Assembly: GCA_014654535.1 (NCBI GenBank)
Contig: BNBA01000010.1
Span: forward strand, 60,168-124,167
DNA: 64,000 bases
Origin: Xanthomonas boreopolis
GTDB taxonomy: Bacteria > Pseudomonadota > Gammaproteobacteria > Xanthomonadales > Xanthomonadaceae
Reading direction: 5' to 3'
In this document: one piece after another, positions 17,801 through 24,650 of the stretch
How positions within the stretch are numbered: position 1 is the first letter of the stretch
Layout of the letters: every line of letters starts with the position of its first letter
Made by a program: the position numbers and the translations under genes
Notes under the pieces: generated by a model
Seen by the model: the letters and a program-made list of their open reading frames with translations, nothing else
Database searches by the model: none
Told to the model about the DNA's origin: nothing

Positions 17801-18445
17801 GAGATACCCGGCGTAGTGGATCAGCTCTTTGTAGCGGTTCGGGCTCGGCGTGGCCGTGGCCACGAACCGGTAGCGCACCTGATCGAACAGGGTCAGGAAC
17901 TGCTGGTAGGTCTTAGATCCGAAGCTGCGCAACACCGACGCCTCGTCCAGGCTCGCGGCCGTGAAGACGTTCGGGTCCAACTTGCCGTCTCGCACGCTCT
18001 CGTAGTTCGTCAGGTGGATGCCCTCGAAGTCCGGATCCACCTCATCGGTGCAGCGCACGAATCGCACCGCCGGCGCGCGGCGCGGATCCTCGGCAATCCA
18101 GCGGCGCAGCTGGACGCGCTGCTCGTCGGTGATCCGGCCGTTCTCGCCGGTCGCGAGCATGTGGGCGTCGCGGGCTAACTCCTGCCGTACGCCTAGCGGT
18201 AACACCAGGCCCACCGGGCCGCCGGCGTGCGCCCTGGCCAGCCGCAGGATCTCGATCTGCTGGACGCTCTTGCCAAGGCCGAATCGCTCGAACAATGCCC
18301 GCCGACCGCCGGCGCACGCCCACTGAACCGCGTCCGGCTGGTGCCGGTTGAGCAGCGGGTTGATGTCGCCGAGCGCGACCTGGAATCCAAGGGACGGCGC
18401 GGATTTGATCTTGCGCTCCAGGAACTCGCGGTAGGGATCGGTCAT
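14843..18445 (-). CDS. SNF2-like helicase fused to adenine/N4-cytosine DNA methyltransferase, interrupted by an intein
   Basis: A 1200-residue precursor. Residues 1-450 are a superfamily 2 ATPase: Walker A GLGKS (56-60), Walker B DEAS (167-170), motif III TATPSPN (197-203) and motif VI YRIQRFQQ (423-430). Residues 495-1200 are a beta-class methyltransferase: motif IV is TSIPFSN (523-529, a variant of the TSPPY form) and, after the intein, motif I is DPFGG (1139-1143). A complete intein occupies 783-1115, so the spliced protein is about 867 residues. The insertion is just before CPLQFDIVDRLI, a conserved stretch ahead of motif I. Spliced, it would be a DNA-translocating methyltransferase for modifying phage DNA. 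It overlaps both neighbours by four bases. The catalytic motif with Ile-Pro-Phe is unusual. Confidence 0.9.
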   Translation of the reverse strand: MTDPYREFLERKIKSAPSLGFQVALGDINPLLNRHQPDAVQWACAGGRRALFERFGLGKSVQQIEILRLARAHAGGPVGLVLPLGVRQELARDAHMLATGENGRITDEQRVQLRRWIAEDPRRAPAVRFVRCTDEVDPDFEGIHLTNYESVRDGKLDPNVFTAASLDEASVLRSFGSKTYQQFLTLFDQVRYRFVATATPSPNRYKELIHYAGYLGIMDTGQALTRWFKRDSTQANNLTLYPHKEREFWLWVASWALFLQRPSDLGYSDEGYDLPELTVHYVEVPVDHTGAGTERDGQGKLFRDAALGVVDAAREKRDTIPARVAAVRDIVESRPTEHWLIWHDLEAERHALQAAIPDAVSIFGDQDLEEREQAVIDFSEGRIAKLSAKPVIAGSGCNFQRHCHLAVFAGIGHKFNDFIQAIYRIQRFQQPFPVEIWIVYAESEREVLSDLLEKWKRDTEMRERMSEIIKQYGLSEAAMAQVLTRSIGVERIEASGQGWLVANNDCVEETRRMAENSVDLIVTSIPFSNHYEYSPSYNDFGHTDDNAHFWAQMDHLTPELLRVLRPGRIAAIHVKDRIQFGNVTGAGLPTVSPFHAETIFHYRSHGFDYLGMITVVTDVVRENNQTYRLSYSEMLKDGTKMGVGSPEYVILLHKPQTDRSRGYADQPVSKGRRGATDYSLARWQIDAHAFWRSSGNRMLTADELAQLGPDKLAKLYTEYSLRDIYDYETHVRIGEELEARGALPSSFMSLAPGSHHPDVWHDVNRMLTLNGEQTKKGLENHICLARDSRVLTKERGYVPIQDVRVGEHTLTHMGRWRPVLAVRKTADSADVVTLRAQGVPGITLTPTHKIWTRQVSGKKRERDAAENATPEWVPAADVEGDYVNLKLPPVDDDGSVDGRTWWIVGRWLADGHRDAHGAAVISCGRHEVEEMLSVLGDLAAKPVDTGTAIQIRLRDPRGELRTILDECGRGVTGKHLPPRAFTLSKDNAGELLSGYLAGDGHYNPIRQRWSTSSVSRDLLLGIAVLAQRVHDTVPTLYAGRGERRGAIQGREVQMRQDWILSFDDVAKVSRKRPFILDDGAWKKVSSVTPAGQAETWNLHVAEDNSYTAEGLIVKNCPLQFDIVDRLIERYSSPGEEVYDPFGGLFTVPYRALKLGRRGRASELNTGYFMDGVRYLQAMERELAMPDLFATLEPDNQAHAA
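15101..16099 (-). mobile_element. Intein with LAGLIDADG-type homing endonuclease domain
   Basis: A 333-residue protein-splicing element within the helicase-methyltransferase. Block A begins at Cys1 (CLARDSRVLTKERGYVPI). Block B has Thr63-Pro-Thr-His66 (GITLTPTHKIW). Two LAGLIDADG-like motifs, IVGRWLADGH (121-130) and LLSGYLAGDGHY (209-220), mark a homing endonuclease. Block F/G is WNLHVAEDNSYTAEGLIVKN followed by Cys+1. The penultimate residue is Lys rather than the usual His; splicing by inteins lacking that His is known but often slower. The exteins join as ...ENHI + CPLQF..., which restores the methyltransferase sequence. Confidence 0.93.
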
Positions 18446-20118
18446 GCCGCGAGCGCCTCCTGCGCGGGGTCCAGGTTAGCCTCGTAGATGGCGATCAGCG
18501 GCGGCGGACTGACGCTGTTGCCGACCATTGCGACGCTGCGGCTATTGCTGAGCGGCCGGCCGTCGGCGGTGCGGTCGATGATGTAGCCCGCCGGGAACCC
18601 CTGCGCACGAAACAGCTCGTGGCGCTGGAGCATCCGCAGGCCGATGTCGACGATGACGTATGGTGTCCCCCGGATCGTTGCGGTGACCAGCGCGAGGCGG
18701 TCCCGCGTGGTGATGGTGTGGACCGGGTCCAGCAGGCTCAGAGCCTGGCCGTTGCCGTAGTAGTTGATCAGGAACTTCGCGACGCGCAGCGCACCCGCTT
18801 CATGTTCGGGACTGAGGGTGTATTCGACGACGGCGTGATGCTCGCCGCCGGCGGACAGAGTGCGCACTGGGGCAGTGGCCGCGGAACCGACGTTGTCGCC
18901 GCGCAAAGTCGCCAGCGACGCCGTCACCAGCCGCTGCTGGCTTCCGCTTCCGGTGATCGTGGACACCGGCTCGCGCGCGTCGTGGCCAGGCTGATCCGCG
19001 GCGAAGCCGCCGTTCGCCTGCTCCAGGTGCGCCGCGACCACGCCGAACCGCGTCGCGCCAGCGAGGATCGTCGGCAGGGGTTCCTGCGGATCCACCGCGG
19101 GGACGTTCTGCGCCATCGCGTGCAGGTGCGCGGTGAGGTTACGTCCGCTGCAGGTGGTGATCGTCGGCGTCGGGTCGGACACCGATTTCGGCGCGTTATT
19201 CGTGTTGTTCGGGACGATGAACGGCTCGGCCGCGTCCAGAACGTAGCGCTTGATGCCGCGTGCGATGCGGCGCAGCGTGGCGTCGGCCAGGGGCCTGGGG
19301 CGGGCGAATATCGACGGGCACGGAATGCTCCAGTCGATGCAGTCGGCGGCGGTCACGTAGGGCTGGCCGCGGCCCGGGCCGTGCGTCGGCTCCGGCCAGC
19401 GGATCGGCTCGCCGTCGCGGCGCGCCACCATGAACAGCCGCTCGCGGCTGGTGCCGGCGCCGTAGTCGCAGGCGCGCAGCCGGCGCCACTCGACGCGATA
19501 TCCGAGTGCCTCCAGCGCGGCCACGAACTGCCGCCACGTCCGTCCCTCGTGGCGCTTGTCGGGGACCAGGAACTGCTCGCCGATCGGCACGCGCTCGCCG
19601 GGCGCGGCGACGCTGCCGCCGAGCTTCACGACGCGGCCGGTGGCCTTGTCCCGCTTGGCGACCAGCGGCCCCCACTTCAGGATTTCCTTGACGTTCTCCA
19701 GCGTGATGATGCGCGGGCGCACGGTGCCGGCCCAGCGCAGCACCACCCACGACAGCGAGCGCGTGGCGCGACTGCGTGGCTGGCCGCCCTTGGCCTGGGA
19801 GAAGTGCGTGCAGTCCGGCGAGGCGTGCAGCACGCCGACGGCGCGGCCGCCCACCTCGATGCGCGGATCGGCTTCCCACACGTCCTGGCACAGGTGCCGG
19901 GTGAACGGATGATTCGCCGCGTGCATGCCGACCGCCCACGGGTTGTGGTTGATCGCGATGTCCACGGCGCGCGCCAGCGCGGTCTCCAGCGCATGGCTGG
20001 CGCCGCCGCCGCCGGCGAACAGGTCCACGACGATCTCGCCGGGGCGCAACCGACTGATCGCTTGGACGTGCGGGAAATGGAATGCAGCCTGCACGTCGCG
20101 TGCATTGCCGTCAGCCAT
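18442..20118 (-). CDS. C5-cytosine-specific DNA methyltransferase
   Basis: A 558-residue DNA methyltransferase. Motif I is VVDLFAGGGGASHA (31-44); motif IV is ASPDCTHFSQAKGG with the likely catalytic Cys103; the ENV motif is LENVKE (140-145). A conserved phage-type C-terminal region contains the asparagine-rich IPNNTNNAPKSVSDPTPTI and the closing RELFRAQGFPAGYI segment near the end. Such phage enzymes protect DNA from host restriction. It overlaps the downstream helicase-methyltransferase by four bases and the upstream ADP-ribosyltransferase-like gene by eight. The target sequence cannot be read from the protein. Confidence 0.92.
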   Translation of the reverse strand: MADGNARDVQAAFHFPHVQAISRLRPGEIVVDLFAGGGGASHALETALARAVDIAINHNPWAVGMHAANHPFTRHLCQDVWEADPRIEVGGRAVGVLHASPDCTHFSQAKGGQPRSRATRSLSWVVLRWAGTVRPRIITLENVKEILKWGPLVAKRDKATGRVVKLGGSVAAPGERVPIGEQFLVPDKRHEGRTWRQFVAALEALGYRVEWRRLRACDYGAGTSRERLFMVARRDGEPIRWPEPTHGPGRGQPYVTAADCIDWSIPCPSIFARPRPLADATLRRIARGIKRYVLDAAEPFIVPNNTNNAPKSVSDPTPTITTCSGRNLTAHLHAMAQNVPAVDPQEPLPTILAGATRFGVVAAHLEQANGGFAADQPGHDAREPVSTITGSGSQQRLVTASLATLRGDNVGSAATAPVRTLSAGGEHHAVVEYTLSPEHEAGALRVAKFLINYYGNGQALSLLDPVHTITTRDRLALVTATIRGTPYVIVDIGLRMLQRHELFRAQGFPAGYIIDRTADGRPLSNSRSVAMVGNSVSPPPLIAIYEANLDPAQEALAA

Positions 20119-20476
20119 TGCGTGCCTCCTTAACGTCGTGCAACAGCGCGGCCGTGGCGGCCTGCAACTGGCGGGGATGGGGTTTGATGACGCGCAGCAC
20201 GCGGGCGCGCTCGCACTGGAAGCTCAGGCCGGGCACGGTGCAGTCCGGATCGTGTTCGAGCTCGCCGAGCGGCTCGACCTCGTAGACCAGGCCCTTGCGG
20301 TTCGCAGCGGCATACAGCAGCGCGGCCTCGAAAGAGGTGGTGATGTAGACGCGGTCGGTGCGATGGACGCCGGCGGCGCCGTACTGCGAGAGTGAGGGCG
20401 CACCCGTGGTAGATGGCGGCAGCAGGAAGGCGCCGCGGGCGCGACCGCGCGCGCCGCCGTGGTAGTAGATCGTCAT
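20111..20476 (-). CDS. Arr-like ADP-ribosyltransferase
   Basis: A 121-residue protein that matches the rifampin ADP-ribosyltransferase (Arr) fold. The NAD-binding start is IYYHGG (His6), the middle motif is DRVYITTSFEAALLYA (Tyr44), and the third is EVEPLGELEHDPDC (Asp76), followed by CERARVLRVI. His, Tyr and Asp are the residues of the Arr catalytic triad (H19, Y49, D84 in the mycobacterial enzyme). The overall length is also that of Arr. In a phage the target may be a host protein, DNA or RNA rather than rifampin. It overlaps the upstream membrane peptide (ATGA) and the downstream methyltransferase. Confidence 0.72.
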   Translation of the reverse strand: MTIYYHGGARGRARGAFLLPPSTTGAPSLSQYGAAGVHRTDRVYITTSFEAALLYAAANRKGLVYEVEPLGELEHDPDCTVPGLSFQCERARVLRVIKPHPRQLQAATAALLHDVKEARNG

Positions 20477-20652
20477 GGCATGCGCTCCGACAGGAAGATG
20501 GCCACGCCGCCAATAAACAGGACGAATCCGAGCGAGATCGGGATCGTGGAGACCAGGTCGCGCCAATCCCACACCTGCAGGCTGGCCGCGGGAGGCCTGA
20601 TCCAGAAGCCCATGACGCCGATCATCATCAGCACGAATCCGAAGGCGGTCAT
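20473..20652 (-). CDS. 59-residue membrane protein
   Basis: A very short protein with two hydrophobic segments (MTAFGFVLMMIGVMGFWI and IPISLGFVLFIGGVAIFL) joined by a polar loop (RPPAASLQVWDWRDLVST). The stop overlaps the ATG of the ADP-ribosyltransferase-like gene. No family recognised. It could anchor a partner at the membrane or be a small phage accessory protein. Confidence 0.55.
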   Translation of the reverse strand: MTAFGFVLMMIGVMGFWIRPPAASLQVWDWRDLVSTIPISLGFVLFIGGVAIFLSERMP

Positions 20653-20768
20653 GCCGCACCGCCTGCCGCGCGCGGCGCATGCTGGAGCTGAGGGCGGCGT
20701 CCGCTTGACATCCGGGGCATCGCTCCCGCACGGTGCGCGGCGGAAGCCACACCGAACGGAGCAAACGC

Positions 20769-20993
20769 ATGGAAGACATCCGCAGGACTCGCCGCCGTGG
20801 GCGGTACAAGGGCCACGATTACGTGGTGACTCTGTACACGCGGACGGACGGCCGAATGACCACGGTCGAGGACATCGAGATTGAGGGGTTCCCGTCCATA
20901 TCCCGCAGTGACGGCCGACTCCAGGGCGACACGCCGGATCTCGCCTTTGCGGCCGCTGAGCGCTGGATTGCTGAGTGGCTCGACAAGCGCTGA
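20769..20993 (+). CDS. Small protein of unknown function, antisense to the surrounding operon
   Basis: A 74-residue protein (MEDIRRTRRRGRYKGHDYVV...) with balanced composition, a basic start, a beta-rich middle (YVVTLYTRTDGRMTTVEDIEIEG) and a helical end (DLAFAAAERWIAEWLDKR). A GGAG ribosome-binding site lies eight bases before the ATG. It is the only rightward gene inside the leftward operon, between the membrane-protein gene and rdgC, so it needs its own promoter. Function unknown. Confidence 0.6.
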   Translation: MEDIRRTRRRGRYKGHDYVVTLYTRTDGRMTTVEDIEIEGFPSISRSDGRLQGDTPDLAFAAAERWIAEWLDKR

Positions 20994-21000
20994 ACGAATC

Positions 21001-22038
21001 TCAGCCACGGCCATGCTCCTTCTTGAGCATGTCCCGTTGGTTCGGGTCCGTCGACGGCTGGTAGACCTTCGTCGCGCGCTCATGGTGCGGCGGCGCCGGC
21101 TCTGCCGCGTCCGGGCGCGAGAGACGAAACGACGTTTCGAGCACCGGCCACAGCTCGCGCAGCTCGCCGATTTGCAGCGCGAACAGCGCATCCAGCTCCG
21201 CGACCCTGCTGTCGACGTCGTCGAAGTTCAGCGTGTCGAGCGCGGCGTCCAGGAACTTAAGCTTGCGCACCACCAGGTCCTCGCCGACGACGAACGACAC
21301 GTGATCGTTGAACGAGAGCGCGAGCTTGGTGCACTGCTTGCCGCTCTCGAGGTGGCGATCGATCTCCTCGCAGCGCAGCTCCAGGTTCTGGCAGCGCACC
21401 ACCGCGCCACCGTCGGCCGGGTCTTTCAACTCGCACTCCTCGCCCAGGCACAGGCCGGCCGGTAGCGCCTCGCCGGCGAGCCAGTTGGTCAGCACGCCGC
21501 GGGGCGCGGTCTCGGCGTTGAGCGCAAGCGCCGGGAAGGTGCCGACGGCGCTGCGCAGCTCGCTGATCACCGCGTCCGCGACCTTGCGGCTGGCGGTGTC
21601 GACGATGATCAGGCTGTTGGCGAAGTCGACGAACGCATCGGCCCGGGTGGGCTGCACGAACGCCCGCGGTAGCAGCTCGGCGACCAGGTCCTGCTTGAGG
21701 CGCTGGCGCGCGCGGCCGCCTGGCCGGCGCCCTTCGGTTTCCTCGATCGCGTCCAGCTTGCGCTCGAGCATCTCGGCCACGACGCTAGGCGGCAGGATCT
21801 TCTCCTCGCCGCCCAGGGCCACCCAGGCGGCCTCGCCAATGGAGTGCACCAGCGCCTCCGAATCACGGCCCAGCGGCGGGATGAAGCCGCGGCTGGTCAA
21901 CTCGAGCGGACCCACTGGCCGCAGGCGGAAGTCGGCCAGGAACGCGGCCAGGCCCTCGGAGAACGTGGCGGCCACGTCGGTGGGGAGGAGGGCACCCCAG
22001 GTCGACGGGAAGCGGTAGATGGTGAGATTGCGGAACAC
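21001..22038 (-). CDS. rdgC: Recombination-associated protein RdgC
   Basis: A 345-residue ring-forming DNA-binding protein that modulates RecA-dependent recombination. The sequence starts MFRNLTIYRFPSTW, continues FIPPLGRDSEALVHSIGEAAWVALGGEEKILP and contains the conserved region FVDFANSLIIVDTASRKVAD, all characteristic of RdgC. The start is GTG with a short ribosome-binding site. RdgC occurs on many temperate phages as a substitute for other recombination functions. The C-terminal 30 residues are basic and phage-specific. Confidence 0.92.
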   Translation of the reverse strand: MFRNLTIYRFPSTWGALLPTDVAATFSEGLAAFLADFRLRPVGPLELTSRGFIPPLGRDSEALVHSIGEAAWVALGGEEKILPPSVVAEMLERKLDAIEETEGRRPGGRARQRLKQDLVAELLPRAFVQPTRADAFVDFANSLIIVDTASRKVADAVISELRSAVGTFPALALNAETAPRGVLTNWLAGEALPAGLCLGEECELKDPADGGAVVRCQNLELRCEEIDRHLESGKQCTKLALSFNDHVSFVVGEDLVVRKLKFLDAALDTLNFDDVDSRVAELDALFALQIGELRELWPVLETSFRLSRPDAAEPAPPHHERATKVYQPSTDPNQRDMLKKEHGRG

Positions 22039-22040
22039 GG

Positions 22041-22151
22041 TTACCTCAGCAGGAGGAAGGCAGCGATGGCGAGGGCGGTGCAGGCGATCGCGAGGGCTCG
22101 GAAGAAGCGCTCAGGGCGCGACAGGCGCGGGCGGCGGCGGACGTAGGGCAT
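22041..22151 (-). CDS. 36-residue membrane peptide upstream of rdgC
   Basis: A very small reading frame (MPYVRRRPRLSRPERF...) with a basic N-terminus and one hydrophobic segment (ALAIACTALAIAAFLLLR). It ends two bases before the rdgC start and begins three bases after the upstream stop, so it fits the tight packing of the operon. No homolog is recognised; only context supports it. Confidence 0.4.
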   Translation of the reverse strand: MPYVRRRPRLSRPERFFRALAIACTALAIAAFLLLR

Positions 22152-22154
22152 GGG

Positions 22155-22430
22155 TCACCCGGAGCCGACGTGGTCGGTGCAGCGCCGAATGCTCTGCATC
22201 ACCCGCGCGAACTTGGCCAGGCGCGGCGTGAGGCCGCGCGCCCATGCATCCTTGAAACACAGGCCGATCTGCCTGCGCAGGTCGTGCTGGCGGTCCGGGT
22301 GCAGCGCGCTGGCGAGCGCGTAGCGGCGCAGGCGCATCTCGGGCGTGATGCGCCGCGGCATGCGCGTGGGATCGCGCTGCACGATGGCATCCACGCCGTC
22401 GCCGAGCAGGCGGAGGCCAGGGCGGCTCAT
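22155..22430 (-). CDS. Small basic protein of unknown function
   Basis: A 91-residue Arg-rich protein (MSRPGLRLLGDGVDAI...) with a predicted helical core (RRITPEMRLRRYALASALHP) and a CFKDAW segment. It overlaps the upstream gene by four bases (ATGA). No family recognised; a nucleic-acid-binding role would suit the charge. Confidence 0.55.
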   Translation of the reverse strand: MSRPGLRLLGDGVDAIVQRDPTRMPRRITPEMRLRRYALASALHPDRQHDLRRQIGLCFKDAWARGLTPRLAKFARVMQSIRRCTDHVGSG

Positions 22431-22594
22431 GCGCGCACCAGCCGGGCATGGGAGGGGATGCGGCGCTGGCCAGCTTCTTGGGTCTCGCGGACCTGCTTGC
22501 TCGTCGGGTGCAGACGACGGTACGGGTGGATCTTCGGGCGCTTGGCGCGCTCGAGTGCCGCACGCTGCTCCGGGGTGATGTGCTGGTTGCTCAC
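22427..22594 (-). CDS. 55-residue basic protein
   Basis: A short lysine- and arginine-rich protein (SNQHITPEQRAALERAKRPK...) with a GTG start overlapping the stop of the upstream gene (GTGA) and an ATGA overlap with the downstream gene. No function can be read. Tight coupling on both sides supports translation. Confidence 0.5.
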   Translation of the reverse strand: MSNQHITPEQRAALERAKRPKIHPYRRLHPTSKQVRETQEAGQRRIPSHARLVRA

Positions 22595-22977
22595 AGCATG
22601 GGCTCCAGGGCGGCGAGTGCGCCGACAGCTGCAAGGGAACGGATTGCATTGCACTGAGCGCGCTGCTCTTCGCTGAGTGCGCAGTGGCCCATGTCGAAGG
22701 CGCCGCTCCAGTCGATGGGCAGGGCCTCGAACGCGCGCGCAGCGAGCTGCACCACGCGCTTGCTCTCGCCGCGGGCGGCCGCGAGGCCGGATCCGATGTG
22801 CGTTACCACCCACGGCAGCGAGAAGATTGGCTGGTTGGGCGCGCGGTCGCGCGCTGGGTGAACGGCGAAGTGCTCGGTGACGCGTGTCGCGTGCACGTCG
22901 ACCCGGACCGGCGGCGCGCCCTCATCATTCGGGCGCATTGCCAGGGTCAGCAGAATGGGCTCGTCGTACAGTTTCAT
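22591..22977 (-). CDS. Hypothetical phage protein, 128 residues
   Basis: Begins MKLYDEPILLTLAMRPNDEG with a predicted beta-rich N-terminal half and a helical C-terminal half (CALSEEQRAQCNAIRSLAAVG). Neither a membrane segment nor a known motif is visible. Part of the chain of overlapping small genes between rdgC and the immunity region. Confidence 0.6.
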   Translation of the reverse strand: MKLYDEPILLTLAMRPNDEGAPPVRVDVHATRVTEHFAVHPARDRAPNQPIFSLPWVVTHIGSGLAAARGESKRVVQLAARAFEALPIDWSGAFDMGHCALSEEQRAQCNAIRSLAAVGALAALEPML

Positions 22978-23261
22978 TGGACACCTCCCTGCACGCGGCC
23001 GAGCGCCGCGCGGATCATGGTCAGCATCGGGTGCTCGGCCACGCCCCCGTTGATCAGGGGCGCTACGGCGGAGTGCTTCGCGAACCAGCGCTCGCAGGTT
23101 TCCAGTGCCTCGCGCTGCGCCTTCTCGCGCTCGATCAGCTCGGCCGCGGCGGCGCGGGCGTCGATCAGGTGGTCACGATGTCCGCGCCGCTCACGCACAG
23201 GACTTTCCATGCCGTCAATCGCGGCGTCTATCACCGCCAGCACTTCCTCGGGCTCGATCAC
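22974..23261 (-). CDS. Hypothetical phage protein, 95 residues
   Basis: GTG start with an ideal GGGAGG ribosome-binding site. The protein is mainly helical (EPEEVLAVIDAAIDGM; HLIDARAAAAELIEREKAQ) and ends MIRAALGRVQGGVQ. The last residues resemble the end of the next upstream gene (LRAALARVRGGAQ), and both 3' ends carry the ribosome-binding site of the following gene, which suggests a partial duplication. Function unknown. Confidence 0.55.
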   Translation of the reverse strand: MIEPEEVLAVIDAAIDGMESPVRERRGHRDHLIDARAAAAELIEREKAQREALETCERWFAKHSAVAPLINGGVAEHPMLTMIRAALGRVQGGVQ

Positions 23262-23464
23262 TGGGCACCTCCCCGCACGCGGGCGAGGGCGGCGCGCAGC
23301 GTGTCTTGGTCGGGACCGCGATACGCAGGTGCCAGCATGAATTCCGCCGCCTCGATCAGCTCGACCACATTCGCTATGGCCGCGCAATAAGCGAGCAACT
23401 GCTCGGCCGGCACGCTGTCGCGCGCTGCGCGCAGCACCGCCAGCGCATTCACGGGTGCGCTCAT
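23258..23464 (-). CDS. Hypothetical phage protein, 68 residues
   Basis: A helical protein (MSAPVNALAVLRAARDSV...) with a C-terminus similar to that of its downstream neighbour. It overlaps both adjacent genes by four bases. No function recognised. Confidence 0.5.
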   Translation of the reverse strand: MSAPVNALAVLRAARDSVPAEQLLAYCAAIANVVELIEAAEFMLAPAYRGPDQDTLRAALARVRGGAQ

Positions 23465-23640
23465 GCCGCAGCCCTCCGCACGAGGTGCCTGGAAAGGGCG
23501 CGTTGGAACGCGTGATTCATGCGAACAATCCGGCGCACGGCGGCGGCGCGCGTCAGGTGCTCGAGGCCGATGCGCAGCTGGGCGGCATCGTGGGCGATGC
23601 CGCGGCGGTGGCGCAGGTTGCGCGTGGAGAGGCGGGCCAT
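23461..23640 (-). CDS. 59-residue Arg/His-rich protein
   Basis: A short, strongly basic protein (MARLSTRNLRHRRGIAHDAA...). Its start shares one base with the upstream stop (TGATG). No function recognised; it could bind nucleic acid. Confidence 0.45.
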   Translation of the reverse strand: MARLSTRNLRHRRGIAHDAAQLRIGLEHLTRAAAVRRIVRMNHAFQRALSRHLVRRAAA

Positions 23641-24128
23641 CACGGGCGCACCTCCACGAACGCGAGGTTGTAGATGACGCACTGCGCCCGGGGAGCGGCA
23701 GGGGCGGGCCGCACGGTCGCGAGGGGAACGACCGCGGTCGCCCGGGCGCAGGCGCCGGGGGAAACGGAGTAGTCGCCGCTCATCACCGCGTCGACGGCGT
23801 CGAGCGCGAGCTGCCAGCGGGCAGGGGAAAAATCCCGACTGAGGGCGTCGGTCACGCCGGCGGCGCAGTTCGGGACAGCGCCCGCGGCGCGGTAGCCGTT
23901 GATCGTCGCCTGGGCGATGGCGGCGCGCAGGCCGAAATCGTCGGCGCTGGCCAGCCGGTACACGGCCTCGGCGGCGCAGATGCGCGGGTTGGTGACCTCG
24001 AGGCCGGCGGGAGCGCGGACCAGGCCGCCGGCGCCGCGGCCGGCGGCGACCGCCGAGAGCGTGGTGGCGAGCGTCGCACCGACGACCAGGGCCATGCCGG
24101 CGATTGCCCAGTAGCTGGAGCGCGTCAC
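23640..24128 (-). CDS. Membrane-anchored or exported protein of unknown function
   Basis: A 162-residue protein with a GTG start, a GGAGGTG ribosome-binding site and an N-terminal hydrophobic segment (YWAIAGMALVVGATLATTLSA). The outer part has a helical stretch (AAEAVYRLASADDFGLRAAI) followed by AQATINGYRAAGAVPNCAAG and cysteines that could pair in the periplasm. The start of that stretch is faintly like lytic-enzyme helices, but no catalytic motif can be shown. It may act in the cell envelope. Confidence 0.5.
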   Translation of the reverse strand: MTRSSYWAIAGMALVVGATLATTLSAVAAGRGAGGLVRAPAGLEVTNPRICAAEAVYRLASADDFGLRAAIAQATINGYRAAGAVPNCAAGVTDALSRDFSPARWQLALDAVDAVMSGDYSVSPGACARATAVVPLATVRPAPAAPRAQCVIYNLAFVEVRP

Positions 24129-24466
24129 GGCTGCACCTCCAGTTCCCGCACCGCGCGCTGCAGGTCGTGCAGCAGCTGCTCGAACTGGCTGCCGTGCTGG
24201 GCGGGGCGCACGCCGCGGGCGCGCAGGATCGCTTCCGCCCGCAGGACCAGCGCCGGCAGGGTCGACAGCACGGCCAGGTGCTTGGCGTTGATGCGGTTCT
24301 GCTCGGGCGTCAGCAGGGCCGATTCGCACCGGGCGACGAGCGTGCCGTTCGCGGCCCAGACCTCGGCTCGGTCGGGAGCGACGAAGTAAGGGCCAGGGCT
24401 CGGGGTGACGGCCAACGGTCGGCCGCGGAGGCTTAGGGCGACGCGTACAGGGGCTTGGGCTTGCAC
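24125..24466 (-). CDS. First gene of the leftward operon, unknown function
   Basis: A 113-residue protein starting at a GTG (MQAQAPVRVALSLRGRPLAV) that has a strong GGAGGAG ribosome-binding site six bases upstream; an earlier ATG in the same frame has none. The C-terminal half is helical (LTPEQNRINAKHLAVLSTLP and LRAEAILRARG). No family recognised. It directly follows the three operator-like sites and a GC-rich hairpin (24479-24497) that abuts its ribosome-binding site. Confidence 0.55.
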   Translation of the reverse strand: MQAQAPVRVALSLRGRPLAVTPSPGPYFVAPDRAEVWAANGTLVARCESALLTPEQNRINAKHLAVLSTLPALVLRAEAILRARGVRPAQHGSQFEQLLHDLQRAVRELEVQP

Positions 24467-24510
24467 TGGGATCTCCTCCACCCCGCCCGGCGGGGTGCTG
24501 GGGTTCGGGC

Positions 24511-24572
24511 GTTGGCATATAGTCAACATCGAAGATGACACTAAGTCAACTACGAGGTGGCATCAAGTCAAC
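24511..24572. promoter_or_regulatory. Left operator cluster: three 17-bp repressor-like sites
   Basis: Three similar 17-base sites occur at 24511 (GTTGGCATATAGTCAAC), 24534 (GATGACACTAAGTCAAC) and 24556 (GGTGGCATCAAGTCAAC), spaced 23 and 22 bases. The same motif appears twice between the repressor and Cro-like genes. The reverse strand reads TTGACT in each, the shape of a -35 box, as in phage operators that overlap promoters. They sit just upstream of the leftward operon, the position of OL in lambda. Confidence 0.75.
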
Positions 24573-24650
24573 ATCGTTTATGGATGGTTCACTCTTGTTT
24601 GTATCGGTTAAGATTCGCGCCAGCTTGACCCAGAGGCGCGAGGGGGATGC

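Noticed and set aside
18619..20133. Rightward 504-residue frame opposite the C5-methyltransferase
   Set aside because: Shadow of a strongly supported gene.
20649..20720. Leftward 23-residue peptide upstream of the 59-residue membrane protein
   Set aside because: Overlaps the next start in ATGA fashion but is too short and has no independent support.
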